Shown: positions 9,277-16,963 of the stretch, in pieces | Layout of the letters: every line of letters begins with the position of its first letter | Numbering within the stretch: position 1 is the first letter of the stretch | Source: an uncultured Bacteroidales bacterium | Lineage (GTDB): Bacteria; Bacteroidota; Bacteroidia; Bacteroidales; UBA932 | Assembly: GCA_900317845.1 (NCBI GenBank) | Contig: ONII01000008.1 | Coordinates: forward strand, 1-64,000 | DNA: 64,000 nt | Direction of reading: 5' to 3' | Notes under the pieces: generated by a model | The model's database searches: none | Seen by the model: the letters and a program-made list of their open reading frames with translations, nothing else | Told to the model about the DNA's origin: nothing | Position numbers and translations under genes: made by a program

Positions 9277-10242
9277 ATGGAACTAAACTTAGAAAGGCCT
9301 CTACTGTTCTTTGACATAGAGAGCACCGGCCTTAATATTCCCACCGACGGCATCATCGAACTCAGTTTTGTGAAGGTGATGCCCGGCGGAGAAGTAAAAA
9401 TAAAAACCTGGAAAATCAAACCCTGGGATTACGAGAACCACCGTGTGATTCCCATCAATCCGCAGGCCTCGGAAGTAAACGGGGTGAAGGACGAAGACCT
9501 GGTGAACTGTCCCAAGTTCATTGAGGTGTTGCCGGAGGTGGCCTCCTGGCTGCAGGACAGCGACCTGGCCGGGTTCAACTCCGCCAAGTTCGACCTTCCC
9601 ATGCTGGCAGAGGAAATCGAGCGCGCCCGCGCCTACTCCGTCTCGCGCCTTTCCAACGAGGCCGCCCACGACAAAGCCCAGGAGATGATAGACTGCATCG
9701 ACAAACTGGATCTCCATGCCTGCAAAATGGTGGATGTCCAGAACATCTTCCATCATTTTGAGCCCCGCAACCTGCGCGCCGCCTACCGCTTCTACTGCGG
9801 CGGCAAGGACTTTGAGAACGCCCACACGGCAGAGGCCGACACCCTGGCCACCTATGAAGTCCTCAAGGGGCAGCTGGACCGCTATCAGGCCCCCACGGAA
9901 TTCCAGCAGGAAGTGCTCAAGAACGACGTAGACGCCCTGTCCAAGATTGGCCCGCGCACCCGCAACGTGGACTTTGCCGGCCGGCTCATTTACAACGATG
10001 AATCAGAAGCTGTTATCAGCTTTGGCAAGCATAAGGGCAAAACCGCCCGGGAAGTGTGGAATACAGAACCTTCCTACTTTGCCTGGATAGAGGGCGGAGA
10101 CTTCACCCTGGACACCAAACGCCAGTTTGCCCGGCTCAAAGCCCAGTTCCAGAAGGAACGCAAAGAGGCATTAAACAGACCAGCCACCGCAGACGAGCTG
10201 CAGGGGCTGGCCAGTAAGTTTAACAACGGGAAGTTGTTTTAG
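9277..10242 (+). CDS. DnaQ-like 3'-5' exonuclease with ExoX-like C-terminal domain
   Basis: 321 residues. The DEDD exonuclease core is visible: ExoI FFDIESTGL (Asp13, Glu15), ExoII LAGFNSAKFDLPML and ExoIII HTAEADTLATYE. From about residue 235 there is the short C-terminal domain seen in ExoX-like proteins, ISFGKHKGKTAREVW followed by YFAWIEGGDF. It should remove nucleotides from DNA 3' ends; proofreading or repair is inferred, helped by the position after dnaN. Convergent with the TonB-domain gene, with the last four bases overlapping. Confidence 0.88.
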   Translation: MELNLERPLLFFDIESTGLNIPTDGIIELSFVKVMPGGEVKIKTWKIKPWDYENHRVIPINPQASEVNGVKDEDLVNCPKFIEVLPEVASWLQDSDLAGFNSAKFDLPMLAEEIERARAYSVSRLSNEAAHDKAQEMIDCIDKLDLHACKMVDVQNIFHHFEPRNLRAAYRFYCGGKDFENAHTAEADTLATYEVLKGQLDRYQAPTEFQQEVLKNDVDALSKIGPRTRNVDFAGRLIYNDESEAVISFGKHKGKTAREVWNTEPSYFAWIEGGDFTLDTKRQFARLKAQFQKERKEALNRPATADELQGLASKFNNGKLF

Positions 10243-10820
10243 TTGAGGCGGAAGATAACCGGGAAGGTGTATTTCACAGCCACCGGAATACCATTCTGGG
10301 AACCTGCCTCCCACTTGGGAGAAGCGGAAACAACGCGCACGGCCTCTGCATCCAGAAGTTCGTTCACACCGCGCAGCACCTCAACATCCTTCACGTCGCC
10401 TTCCTTGGAAACGGTGAACTGAAGAATCACTCTACCCTCGATCTTGCTGTCAATGGCATCCTGCGGGTACTGGATGTTCTCACTCACCCACTTGGAGAAG
10501 TCGTTGGCATCGCCACCGTTGAAGCCGGGCTTGTTCTCTACAGCGGCAAACGGAATCACGGCATCCGGGTTCTTCTCAAGAATCTCGGCCACGGATTCCA
10601 CCAGACCTTCGCTCTGGGCGGCGGCCAGTTTTTCGATGGCCTCGCGGGCATCCACTTCCTCGGCGGCCTCAATGGCCTCGATAGCCTTGTTCATGCTTTC
10701 GGACACAGCAACGGGAGCTTCTTCGGCTTCTGCGGGAGCAGCAGCCTTTTTGCCACCGTTGTTCTTGCAGCCCACCATTGCAATGGCGGCAACTGCCATC
10801 AGTACATAAATTTTACGCAT
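10239..10820 (-). CDS. TonB C-terminal domain lipoprotein
   Basis: 193 residues. The N-terminus MRKIYVLMAVAAIAMVGC ends in a lipobox (Cys18). A 90-residue Ala/Glu-rich, probably helical stretch follows, then a TonB C-terminal domain (about 105-193) with YPQDAIDSKIEGRVILQFTV and a closing VKYTFPVIFRL. Classic TonB is anchored by an inner-membrane helix and has a Pro-rich rod; here anchoring by lipid and an acidic linker are unusual. It could transmit energy to outer-membrane transporters or simply bind them. It has its own probable promoter, between it and the binding-protein gene upstream. Confidence 0.8.
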   Translation of the reverse strand: MRKIYVLMAVAAIAMVGCKNNGGKKAAAPAEAEEAPVAVSESMNKAIEAIEAAEEVDAREAIEKLAAAQSEGLVESVAEILEKNPDAVIPFAAVENKPGFNGGDANDFSKWVSENIQYPQDAIDSKIEGRVILQFTVSKEGDVKDVEVLRGVNELLDAEAVRVVSASPKWEAGSQNGIPVAVKYTFPVIFRLN

Positions 10821-10860
10821 AATTATAAGTTAATAATTGGTTGCCTAAGCAATATGCTTG

Positions 10861-10868
10861 CAAAATTA
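10861..10868 (-). promoter_or_regulatory. TAnnTTTG (-7) box of the TonB-domain gene
   Basis: Minus strand TAATTTTG lies 41 bases before the ATG at 10820. No convincing TTTG -33 element sits at the usual distance. Confidence 0.45.
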
Positions 10869-10885
10869 GCAAACTTTTCCGTACG

Positions 10886-11887
10886 TTATTCCACCGGAAG
10901 GTAATAATTGCACTTTACAGCGGTTCCCGAGAAGATGGCGACCAGGTCTTCCAGGATGAGATCCGGCCGCACCGGCCCCTCTTCCCAATAGCGATTTCCA
11001 CCGCCGGGAGTACGCTGCAGGGTATTGTTCCAGACGGATTTATCCAGTACGGGAAAATCGCCGAACAGCGGATGGATGCTGCGTAACTGTTCCTTGGAGC
11101 TGCACCAGCCCGGATGGAGCCACACATCGGCCTCCTGCGCAAATTGATAGGCCGTTTCCAGACTGATAATGGACGATTCCTGCTTCCCCGGAACGGCGCC
11201 CAGGAGTTCACCGCCGGCGTCCCGTATGAGCCGGGTCATGTAATTGTCGGCGCCGGGAATGAACCATTGGTCCGCGTAGGGAATGTTAATCAGCACCTTC
11301 TGAGTGGCCTTCGGCTGCACAGAAGCGAGGTAACGGTCCCGCACGGCACAGAAGACGGAATCGGCCACGGCCTCACGGCCCGTGAGCGCGCCAAAGAGTT
11401 TTACGTACTCCGCCCGGGCCAGCGGATGGCTTTCCAGATGTTCGCTCAGCACCACGGTCCGAATACCCAGTTCCCGCAATTTGGCCAGATACGGCGGTTC
11501 CACCGCACCTACATTATAGGTAAGGAAAAGGTCCGGACGGGCCCTGACGATGGCCTCGTAATCCAGTGCGGCATCGTACCCTACCTCCACGGCCAGGGGC
11601 GGACGCTCGCCCAGGAATCCCAGGCCGGAAACACCGACAATGGTGCTATCCGCACCGATGGCATGCAAAAAGCCTACGTAGGAACTGGACATGCACACCA
11701 GCGCGTGGAAAGGGCCTTGCAAGGTGTCCACGGCGCCGCCCGGCGTACGTACCAGCACTTTGCTGCCCTCCAAGCCAAACCAGCGGGCATATTCCATGCC
11801 GCCGTCCGGCTGCGACGGAGCGGAGCCGCACGCAGCGAGAAGCAGGGCTGCAAGAACAGCTAAAACGCTATTTTTCAAGCTCTTCAC
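10886..11887 (-). CDS. Periplasmic binding lipoprotein of iron/cobalamin ABC systems (BtuF/FepB-like)
   Basis: 333 residues with a lipoprotein signal (LLLAACGS, Cys20). The rest fits the two-lobe periplasmic binding fold of class III: VGFLHAIGADSTIVGVSG in the first lobe, DYEAIVRARPDLFLTYN, a long connecting helix, and a second lobe with YMTRLIRDAGGELLG. These proteins capture ferric siderophores, haem or vitamin B12 and pass them to a FecCD-type permease. No permease or ATPase gene is adjacent, so its partner must be elsewhere. It overlaps the CYTH gene by 20 bases and is probably co-transcribed with nadD and CYTH. Confidence 0.85.
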   Translation of the reverse strand: MKSLKNSVLAVLAALLLAACGSAPSQPDGGMEYARWFGLEGSKVLVRTPGGAVDTLQGPFHALVCMSSSYVGFLHAIGADSTIVGVSGLGFLGERPPLAVEVGYDAALDYEAIVRARPDLFLTYNVGAVEPPYLAKLRELGIRTVVLSEHLESHPLARAEYVKLFGALTGREAVADSVFCAVRDRYLASVQPKATQKVLINIPYADQWFIPGADNYMTRLIRDAGGELLGAVPGKQESSIISLETAYQFAQEADVWLHPGWCSSKEQLRSIHPLFGDFPVLDKSVWNNTLQRTPGGGNRYWEEGPVRPDLILEDLVAIFSGTAVKCNYYLPVE

Positions 11888-12353
11888 GCCACAATTTATA
11901 TGGATTATTCAGTAAGTGCGAATTGTAGAACCGCCGGTCTCCCGTCACTTCCCTGCCCAGCCACGCCGGGCGCTCAAACGCCTCGTCCGGGGACGCCAGT
12001 TCAATCTCCGCCATCACCAGCCCCTCATTATCGCCATAAAAAACATCCACCTCGAAGAACCTGGGACCTTCCGGCACCAAATATCTGGTTTTTTCGATGG
12101 AGCCGCCGCGGCACAGGAGGAAGAGTTCGCGGGCGTCCTCCAGCGGGATTTCGCGCTCCCACTCATGGCGGGAGATGCCGTCCACGGAGGGCCCCTTGAT
12201 GGTCAGGAAGCCTTGTTTGTCGCGGATGCGCACGCGTACCGTATTGCCGCCATCGTGGGCGATATAGCCTTGCCTGATTTCATAAGAGGCAACGGCCAAG
12301 TCCTTGAAAGAAAGATCCTTGACCAGGAATTTGCGTTCGGTTTCTATATGCAT
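11868..12353 (-). CDS. CYTH-domain protein (triphosphate tunnel fold)
   Basis: 161 residues from the ATG at 12353, chosen because it starts right at the family's ExExK motif (MHIETERKFLV) and overlaps the nadD stop by one base (TAATG); the longer open frame upstream is shadow sequence. Further CYTH strands are seen in NTVRVRIRDKQGFLTIKGP, EWEREI, and EVDVFYGDNEGLVMAEIEL, giving the Arg/Lys/Glu tunnel residues. Members hydrolyse inorganic triphosphate or thiamine triphosphate; a few make cAMP. Tripolyphosphatase-like activity is most likely, but the substrate cannot be read from sequence. Confidence 0.9.
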   Translation of the reverse strand: MHIETERKFLVKDLSFKDLAVASYEIRQGYIAHDGGNTVRVRIRDKQGFLTIKGPSVDGISRHEWEREIPLEDARELFLLCRGGSIEKTRYLVPEGPRFFEVDVFYGDNEGLVMAEIELASPDEAFERPAWLGREVTGDRRFYNSHLLNNPYKLWREELEK

Positions 12354-12910
12354 TACATGAGCCACTTGGACATATCTTTGCCGGCGGCCATCCCTTCCCG
12401 GATTTGGGTGGACGAGATGGTAACCAGCGGGGCCTTGAGGAGAACAATCCTCGCTCCGGGGCATTTTTTCATAAGACGTGCACGGGCATGACCGCGATGA
12501 TAGCCCTTCCGCGGGAAAACCGCCACGCCAAACTCCGTGAGAATGCGCTCGTAATAGCGCCAACCATCGAAAACGGCCAGGTTATCGGCCCCGATAATGA
12601 GGGTGAATTCGTTCTGCGGTTCCCGGTTTTGCAGCACCTCCAGCGTACGGATGGTATACTGCGGCGGGGTCATGTGCAATTCCACGTCCTCCACCTGCAC
12701 ATCCAGGTCCGGATGGCGCTGTACGGCTGCTACCGCGGCATCGAAACGGTCCTGCCCGGCCGGCAGGCTGTGCCGGTCCTTGAACGGATTCTGCGGCGTG
12801 ACCACCAGGTACACCTTGTCAAAACCCGCCTCCCGCGTCAGGAAACGAATAATGGCCTCATGGCCCTTGTGGAGCGGATTAAACGAGCCGCTGTACACTG
12901 CAATCTTCAT
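12353..12910 (-). CDS. nadD: Nicotinate-nucleotide adenylyltransferase
   Basis: 185 residues from the ATG at 12910, picked because the Rossmann strand and nucleotidyltransferase motif start at once (MKIAVYSGSFNPLHKGH; HxGH equivalent HKGH). The late motif ISSTQIREGMAAGKDM, which holds the triphosphate, is intact, as is IIGADNLAVFDGW. NadD makes deamido-NAD from nicotinate mononucleotide and ATP. It is first in a three-gene run with CYTH and the binding lipoprotein. A TAnnTTTG box is immediately upstream, leaving almost no leader. Confidence 0.95.
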   Translation of the reverse strand: MKIAVYSGSFNPLHKGHEAIIRFLTREAGFDKVYLVVTPQNPFKDRHSLPAGQDRFDAAVAAVQRHPDLDVQVEDVELHMTPPQYTIRTLEVLQNREPQNEFTLIIGADNLAVFDGWRYYERILTEFGVAVFPRKGYHRGHARARLMKKCPGARIVLLKAPLVTISSTQIREGMAAGKDMSKWLM

Positions 12911-12917
12911 ACGCTGC

Positions 12918-12925
12918 CAAAGGTA
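12918..12925 (-). promoter_or_regulatory. TAnnTTTG (-7) box of nadD
   Basis: Minus strand TACCTTTG ends seven bases before the nadD ATG, so the message would have a leader of only a few bases. No clear -33 TTTG is seen; that position falls close to the locus 1 terminator. Confidence 0.45.
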
Positions 12926-12941
12926 CGAATAATTTTCAAGA

Positions 12942-12977
12942 AAATGGCCTGCACCGTTCCATGAAACAATGCAGGCC
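12942..12977 (-). terminator. Terminator at the end of locus 1
   Basis: Minus strand TGCAGGCC... wait-free stem: GGCCTGCA (12946-12953, plus strand) pairs with TGCAGGCC (12970-12977), and on the minus strand the stem is followed by ATTTTCTT. It lies 28 bases after the OPA transporter stop and is the first strong terminator seen downstream of locus 1. Confidence 0.7.
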
Positions 12978-13004
12978 GACCAACTAACCAACTAAATAGC
13001 AATC

Positions 13005-14390
13005 TCAGAAAGATTGTTGTTTTCTTTTCCAGTTAAGCAGCGGGAGCAGGAAGGAGATAATGGCCGCTCCCAGCCAGAATATACTTACATAAGTAAAATC
13101 ATGTGTCCCGGTGTCTCCGCTGTCCATCAGCAGACCCGTTACGATATTCTGCAGGCCGGCCGCCGCATACGAAGCAATGCCCACAATTCCCAGGGCGGCT
13201 CCGGAAGCCTTCCGGGGCACCAGGTCGATGGCCATGAGACCCCCCAGGAAGGAAATAAGGACGCCAATGGCAATGCCGAACAGCACCATGGCCAGGATAT
13301 TCACCCACTTGGCGGGCCCGCCGTACAGGAACAGGGTCAGCGCCAATGCCTCCAGGATGCCGGCGACAAATGCCGGATAGCGCCGGTCGCCCTTAAATAT
13401 CACATCCGAAAGCCAGCCGGATACGACCGTTCCAATGATTCCAAATACAGGATTGATACCAATCACGGTAGCGGCCTCGGCCAGAGAATACCCCTTCACT
13501 TCCTGCAGGAAAATGGTTCCCCATTCATTGATGGCATATCGGCTCATATACATAAACGCGCTGGCCGCAGCCAAAATCCATACGCCCGGGTTCTTGATAA
13601 CCATTCTCTGCATCTGCTTGGTCTCAGCGTGTTTCCTCCTTTTCTCATCCTCAGCCGCCAGATGCACATCACCTTTCGTGCGCTCATATTCTTCCTCTGT
13701 CATTTCACCCGAGAGCACTTCAATGGACGGAAGCGACTTGGATTCCGGAGAATCGTGGAAGAGAATAAGAACTATTACCAGCCCCACAATGCCCGCCAAT
13801 GCAGCGCCGAAGAATCCCCACTTCCAGCCAAAGGCCGCCACGATGGAGCCCACGAAAATGAACGAAAGGCCTTCTCCGATATTGTGGGATGCACTGAAGA
13901 TACCATAGAATGTCCCTCTGACTTTCAGCGGCATCCAGCGGGACAAAGCCACAATACAGGCTGGAGCGCCCATGGATTGTGCCCAGCCGTTCATGGCCCA
14001 TAGCACACAAAAACTCGCGAACAAAAGAGAATTGGCGATACTGCCATCCAGGGCTTTCACACCCAGGACGCCCATCGCGAAGTTCATTCCCACGGAAATC
14101 AGTATACCCGTGGCCATGAACCGCTTGATATTGGCACTGTCGGCCAGGAAACCGTTTACCAGTTTACCTACGGCATAGGTCCAATAGAGGCAGGCACCGA
14201 TGACGCCAAGCTGGGTGGCCGACAGCAGGCCCGCGTCAATCAGCGGCTGCTTCATGACGCCCATCGACAGGCGGCATACATAGTATAGTGCATATCCCAG
14301 GGTGGCAGCGACGAACGTCTGCATGCGGTAGCGCTTATAGGAGCGTTCCACCTTGTCACCCACACTATGTAAAGAGTTTAGTTTAGGCAT
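13005..14390 (-). CDS. MFS transporter, organophosphate:phosphate antiporter (OPA) family, locus 1
   Basis: 461 residues with 12 predicted membrane segments and a charged central loop (about 215-262). It matches the GlpT/UhpT/UhpC family: LGYALYYVCRLSMGV places Arg40 where GlpT has its first phosphate-binding arginine, and AFMYMSRYAINEW places Arg284 at the second. The helix-5 region reads ALSRWMPLKVRGTFYGIFSASHNIG, so the GlpT histidine is replaced, closer to hexose-phosphate carriers. It should exchange a phosphorylated sugar or polyol for phosphate across the inner membrane. It is the last gene of locus 1, four bases after the EEP gene, and has a paralogue ending locus 2. Confidence 0.9.
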   Translation of the reverse strand: MPKLNSLHSVGDKVERSYKRYRMQTFVAATLGYALYYVCRLSMGVMKQPLIDAGLLSATQLGVIGACLYWTYAVGKLVNGFLADSANIKRFMATGILISVGMNFAMGVLGVKALDGSIANSLLFASFCVLWAMNGWAQSMGAPACIVALSRWMPLKVRGTFYGIFSASHNIGEGLSFIFVGSIVAAFGWKWGFFGAALAGIVGLVIVLILFHDSPESKSLPSIEVLSGEMTEEEYERTKGDVHLAAEDEKRRKHAETKQMQRMVIKNPGVWILAAASAFMYMSRYAINEWGTIFLQEVKGYSLAEAATVIGINPVFGIIGTVVSGWLSDVIFKGDRRYPAFVAGILEALALTLFLYGGPAKWVNILAMVLFGIAIGVLISFLGGLMAIDLVPRKASGAALGIVGIASYAAAGLQNIVTGLLMDSGDTGTHDFTYVSIFWLGAAIISFLLPLLNWKRKQQSF

Positions 14391-14394
14391 TCTG

Positions 14395-15354
14395 TCATGG
14401 TTTAATGGTCACGAAGACAGGAAAATGATCGGAGGGGTGGCAGAAGTTGTGAATTTCCTTTCCGCGCGGATCGCGGTAACAGGCCGCAAATCCTTCACGA
14501 ATAACCCGTGCCGATGTCACTTTCTCAAAAAGCGCAGGAGTCACATAGACCATGTCGATACGCCTTCCTGAGACCGTCGTTTTTTGAAAATCATTCGGAT
14601 AGAACCGCTCAATCACATCCACATACGGCGTATTGTGGCGCACATAGTCATGCACCAGAAAAGCCGTGTCTTCCGGATCTTTCCCATAATGGAAATTATC
14701 CACGGAGGAAATGGCATTAAAGTCGCCTGTCATCAGCCAAAGCCCGTCTTTGGCAGCCGGGGCTGAGCCGATGGTTTCCTCGCAAATAAACTGCATTTCC
14801 CGGGCGCGAAAACGGTCCCCGCCGTGGGCTGCGGCATCGGCCTTCTCATCCGCTGCCAAATACGCGAATTTCTGGGGCCAGGTATGTACGGTAACAACGT
14901 TTAGTTCTTCCCCATCAGGGAGCTCAACCACCGCCCAGCCGGCACCGTGTGCAACAATGATGTCGCTCCCGTTGCCCGTTATCCGTTTGACAATTCGCAA
15001 AGGATACTTGGAGGTGATGACCTGCGGAAAGGTATCGCGTTTGCCGCAAATCAAGCTATACGAATGTCCGTAACGGGCCGCCAGCAGATCCCAATTCCAC
15101 GGAAGGTACTGCTCCTCGGGCATTTGCATTTTTTCTGCCGTATCCGTTTTATACCGGGATTCAGCTTCCGTCCAGACACAAATATCCGGATCCAGGGTCT
15201 TGACAAAAGCGACAAAGTGATCGTAATTGTTCCCCTGGTCGTGCCACATGCCGTTCTGGATATTCCAGTATAGAATCTTTACTTCCCCACCCTGCCCCCA
15301 AGCGCATGAGGACAGGGTAAGAAAGCAAGTTAAAAGGACGAGGATGCGTCTCAT
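14395..15354 (-). CDS. Secreted endonuclease/exonuclease/phosphatase (EEP) family protein, locus 1
   Basis: 319 residues with a signal peptide whose LSSC (Cys17) may be a lipobox. The EEP active-site set is complete: Asn31 in YWNIQNGMW, Glu63 in WTEAE, His in VVTVHTWPQ, GDFNAIS, and the final HPSDHFPVF. This fold includes inositol phosphatases, sphingomyelinases and nucleases. The exported location and NAGPA, SusCD and OPA neighbours favour a phosphoesterase acting on an imported phosphoglycan or lipid head group over a nuclease; that is inference. It overlaps the preceding BACON gene by four bases (ATGA). Two close relatives with the same IQNGMW signature occur in this window. Confidence 0.88.
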   Translation of the reverse strand: MRRILVLLTCFLTLSSCAWGQGGEVKILYWNIQNGMWHDQGNNYDHFVAFVKTLDPDICVWTEAESRYKTDTAEKMQMPEEQYLPWNWDLLAARYGHSYSLICGKRDTFPQVITSKYPLRIVKRITGNGSDIIVAHGAGWAVVELPDGEELNVVTVHTWPQKFAYLAADEKADAAAHGGDRFRAREMQFICEETIGSAPAAKDGLWLMTGDFNAISSVDNFHYGKDPEDTAFLVHDYVRHNTPYVDVIERFYPNDFQKTTVSGRRIDMVYVTPALFEKVTSARVIREGFAACYRDPRGKEIHNFCHPSDHFPVFVTIKP

Positions 15355-16952
15355 GGAGCAGGCGTCACGTAAGTCAGGCCGCTGACTTTATCCTTGGAGC
15401 CACCGCCGATGTACTCCATAAAGTTATCGGCATTGATTTCATAGGGCTCTGCGCCAACCATACCCAGCGTGCCACTTACGACCACATCCTTGAAGTAGGC
15501 ATATTTGGAGAAGTTGGCCACCAGCAAGCCACGGCCGTTGGCAGCCGCGTTACCAGTGCGGATGTTGCCATAGTTGCCGCCACCTTCCACAGTGCAACTG
15601 TTGTCGTTCAACAGGGCAACCATGCCAGCGGTGGTAGTACTGGAAGCGCTGGTAGTTAAGTCGCCATAATTTGCGCAGTTAATGAGGCTGCAGTCAAGGC
15701 CCACAACGCAAACAAGATTGCCGATACGGGCATTGTCAAAGTTGTTCACTTGGCTGGCATAGTTGGTGCAATCTTTCATAACGGTCGCATTGTTGGCTGT
15801 AGCGATGAGACCACTGCAGCGGCCCTGGTCGGCCGTGATGGTTCCACGGACCACACAATTCTCAATGGTGTTGCGGGCTGCGCTCTTATCACCGGTTACA
15901 AAGCCGGCGATACCGCCAAACATGGGTGCAGTAGCGCCGTTCTTGGTGTTCGAACCACCGTTGCCGGTGACCGTCACTTCCACTTCGCAGTTCTTGATAC
16001 TGCTTTCCAGGAGGTCGCCCTCGCTGGAGCAGCAATATACAAAACCGGCAATTCCACCCACGGAGAAACGCTTGTTGTCGGTCTTGGTCCCTTCCGTCTT
16101 GATGGTCGCGGTCACTTTCACATTCTCGATAGTAGAGGCATATGCCGTGCCCACAAGCACGCCGGCATCGGCCGTAGCTTCACCGCCAACGGTGATATCG
16201 GCCTCCAGGTTCAGGTTCTTCACGGTAGAACGGTAAATGGCGCCAAAGAAGCCGAACGTTCCGCCATCAGCGATGTCCGTCTTGGAGACCTTGAAACCCT
16301 TGATGGTATGGCCACCACCGTTGAAAACGCCATGGAAGTAATTTCCTTCCGGATTCGAGGCGTTATTGCCGTTCCCGCTCTTTTCCACGTTGCCAATCGG
16401 GACCCACTCATCCAGGTCGAGTTCACTGATATCCAGATCGAACAAGAGTTCAATCTCGTCCTTATCGTTGTACCAGCGGTTCACGGCTTCGCCTTCGTTC
16501 ACGGCGTTGATGAAGTCCATGAATTCATCTTCGTCGGGAATACCACCGATGGATGCGTCCGGATCAATATACCCGACGTGTCCGAGCTGACTGACCGGGA
16601 TAATGATGGAAGTCATACCACCGGAAATTTTGACTTCCCCGCTGCGGGGAGCCATATCCGTACTTTCATTCTTGTAGTTGGACTGGAAGGTCAGGGTCAC
16701 TACGGTAGATTTTCCGCCCCCCACACCCATATTGGGCTCGATGGTAATCCAATCCGGACCCTGGGCAAGCCAGTAGGGCGCATCCGTCGTAACCACAAGG
16801 GTCTGACTGCCGGGATTGTTCGCCGCCACTTCCGCAATACTCTTAATATCTGAGGAAATGGTGTAGGTCTTGGTTTCCTTTTGTTTGGTGCAGGAAGCCG
16901 CCACCATCGCCCCGGCGAGGAACATGATAAGGAATTTTTGCAAAGTTTTCAT
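15351..16952 (-). CDS. BACON-domain lipoprotein with GLUG-type repeats
   Basis: 533 residues. Lipoprotein signal (VAASCTKQ, Cys20). Residues about 30-125 look like a BACON domain (VVTTDAPYWLAQGPDWITIEP, ending in IIIPVSQLG), a mucin/glycan-binding immunoglobulin-like fold frequent in Bacteroidetes. A linker with EDEFMDFINAVNEGEAVNRW leads to a repeat region from about 165 on, built of units such as FHGVFNGGGHTIKGFKV, GTFGFFGAIYRSTVKNLNL and DAGVLVGTAYASTIENV, the GLUG-like beta-solenoid pattern. Probably a surface protein that binds the locus 1 substrate; no enzyme motif was seen. Confidence 0.8.
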   Translation of the reverse strand: MKTLQKFLIMFLAGAMVAASCTKQKETKTYTISSDIKSIAEVAANNPGSQTLVVTTDAPYWLAQGPDWITIEPNMGVGGGKSTVVTLTFQSNYKNESTDMAPRSGEVKISGGMTSIIIPVSQLGHVGYIDPDASIGGIPDEDEFMDFINAVNEGEAVNRWYNDKDEIELLFDLDISELDLDEWVPIGNVEKSGNGNNASNPEGNYFHGVFNGGGHTIKGFKVSKTDIADGGTFGFFGAIYRSTVKNLNLEADITVGGEATADAGVLVGTAYASTIENVKVTATIKTEGTKTDNKRFSVGGIAGFVYCCSSEGDLLESSIKNCEVEVTVTGNGGSNTKNGATAPMFGGIAGFVTGDKSAARNTIENCVVRGTITADQGRCSGLIATANNATVMKDCTNYASQVNNFDNARIGNLVCVVGLDCSLINCANYGDLTTSASSTTTAGMVALLNDNSCTVEGGGNYGNIRTGNAAANGRGLLVANFSKYAYFKDVVVSGTLGMVGAEPYEINADNFMEYIGGGSKDKVSGLTYVTPAP

Positions 16953-16963
16953 TGTAGTATTAT

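Noticed and set aside
12354..12563. N-terminal extension of the CYTH protein
   Set aside because: It overlaps nadD in another frame and precedes the ExExK motif that normally begins the family.
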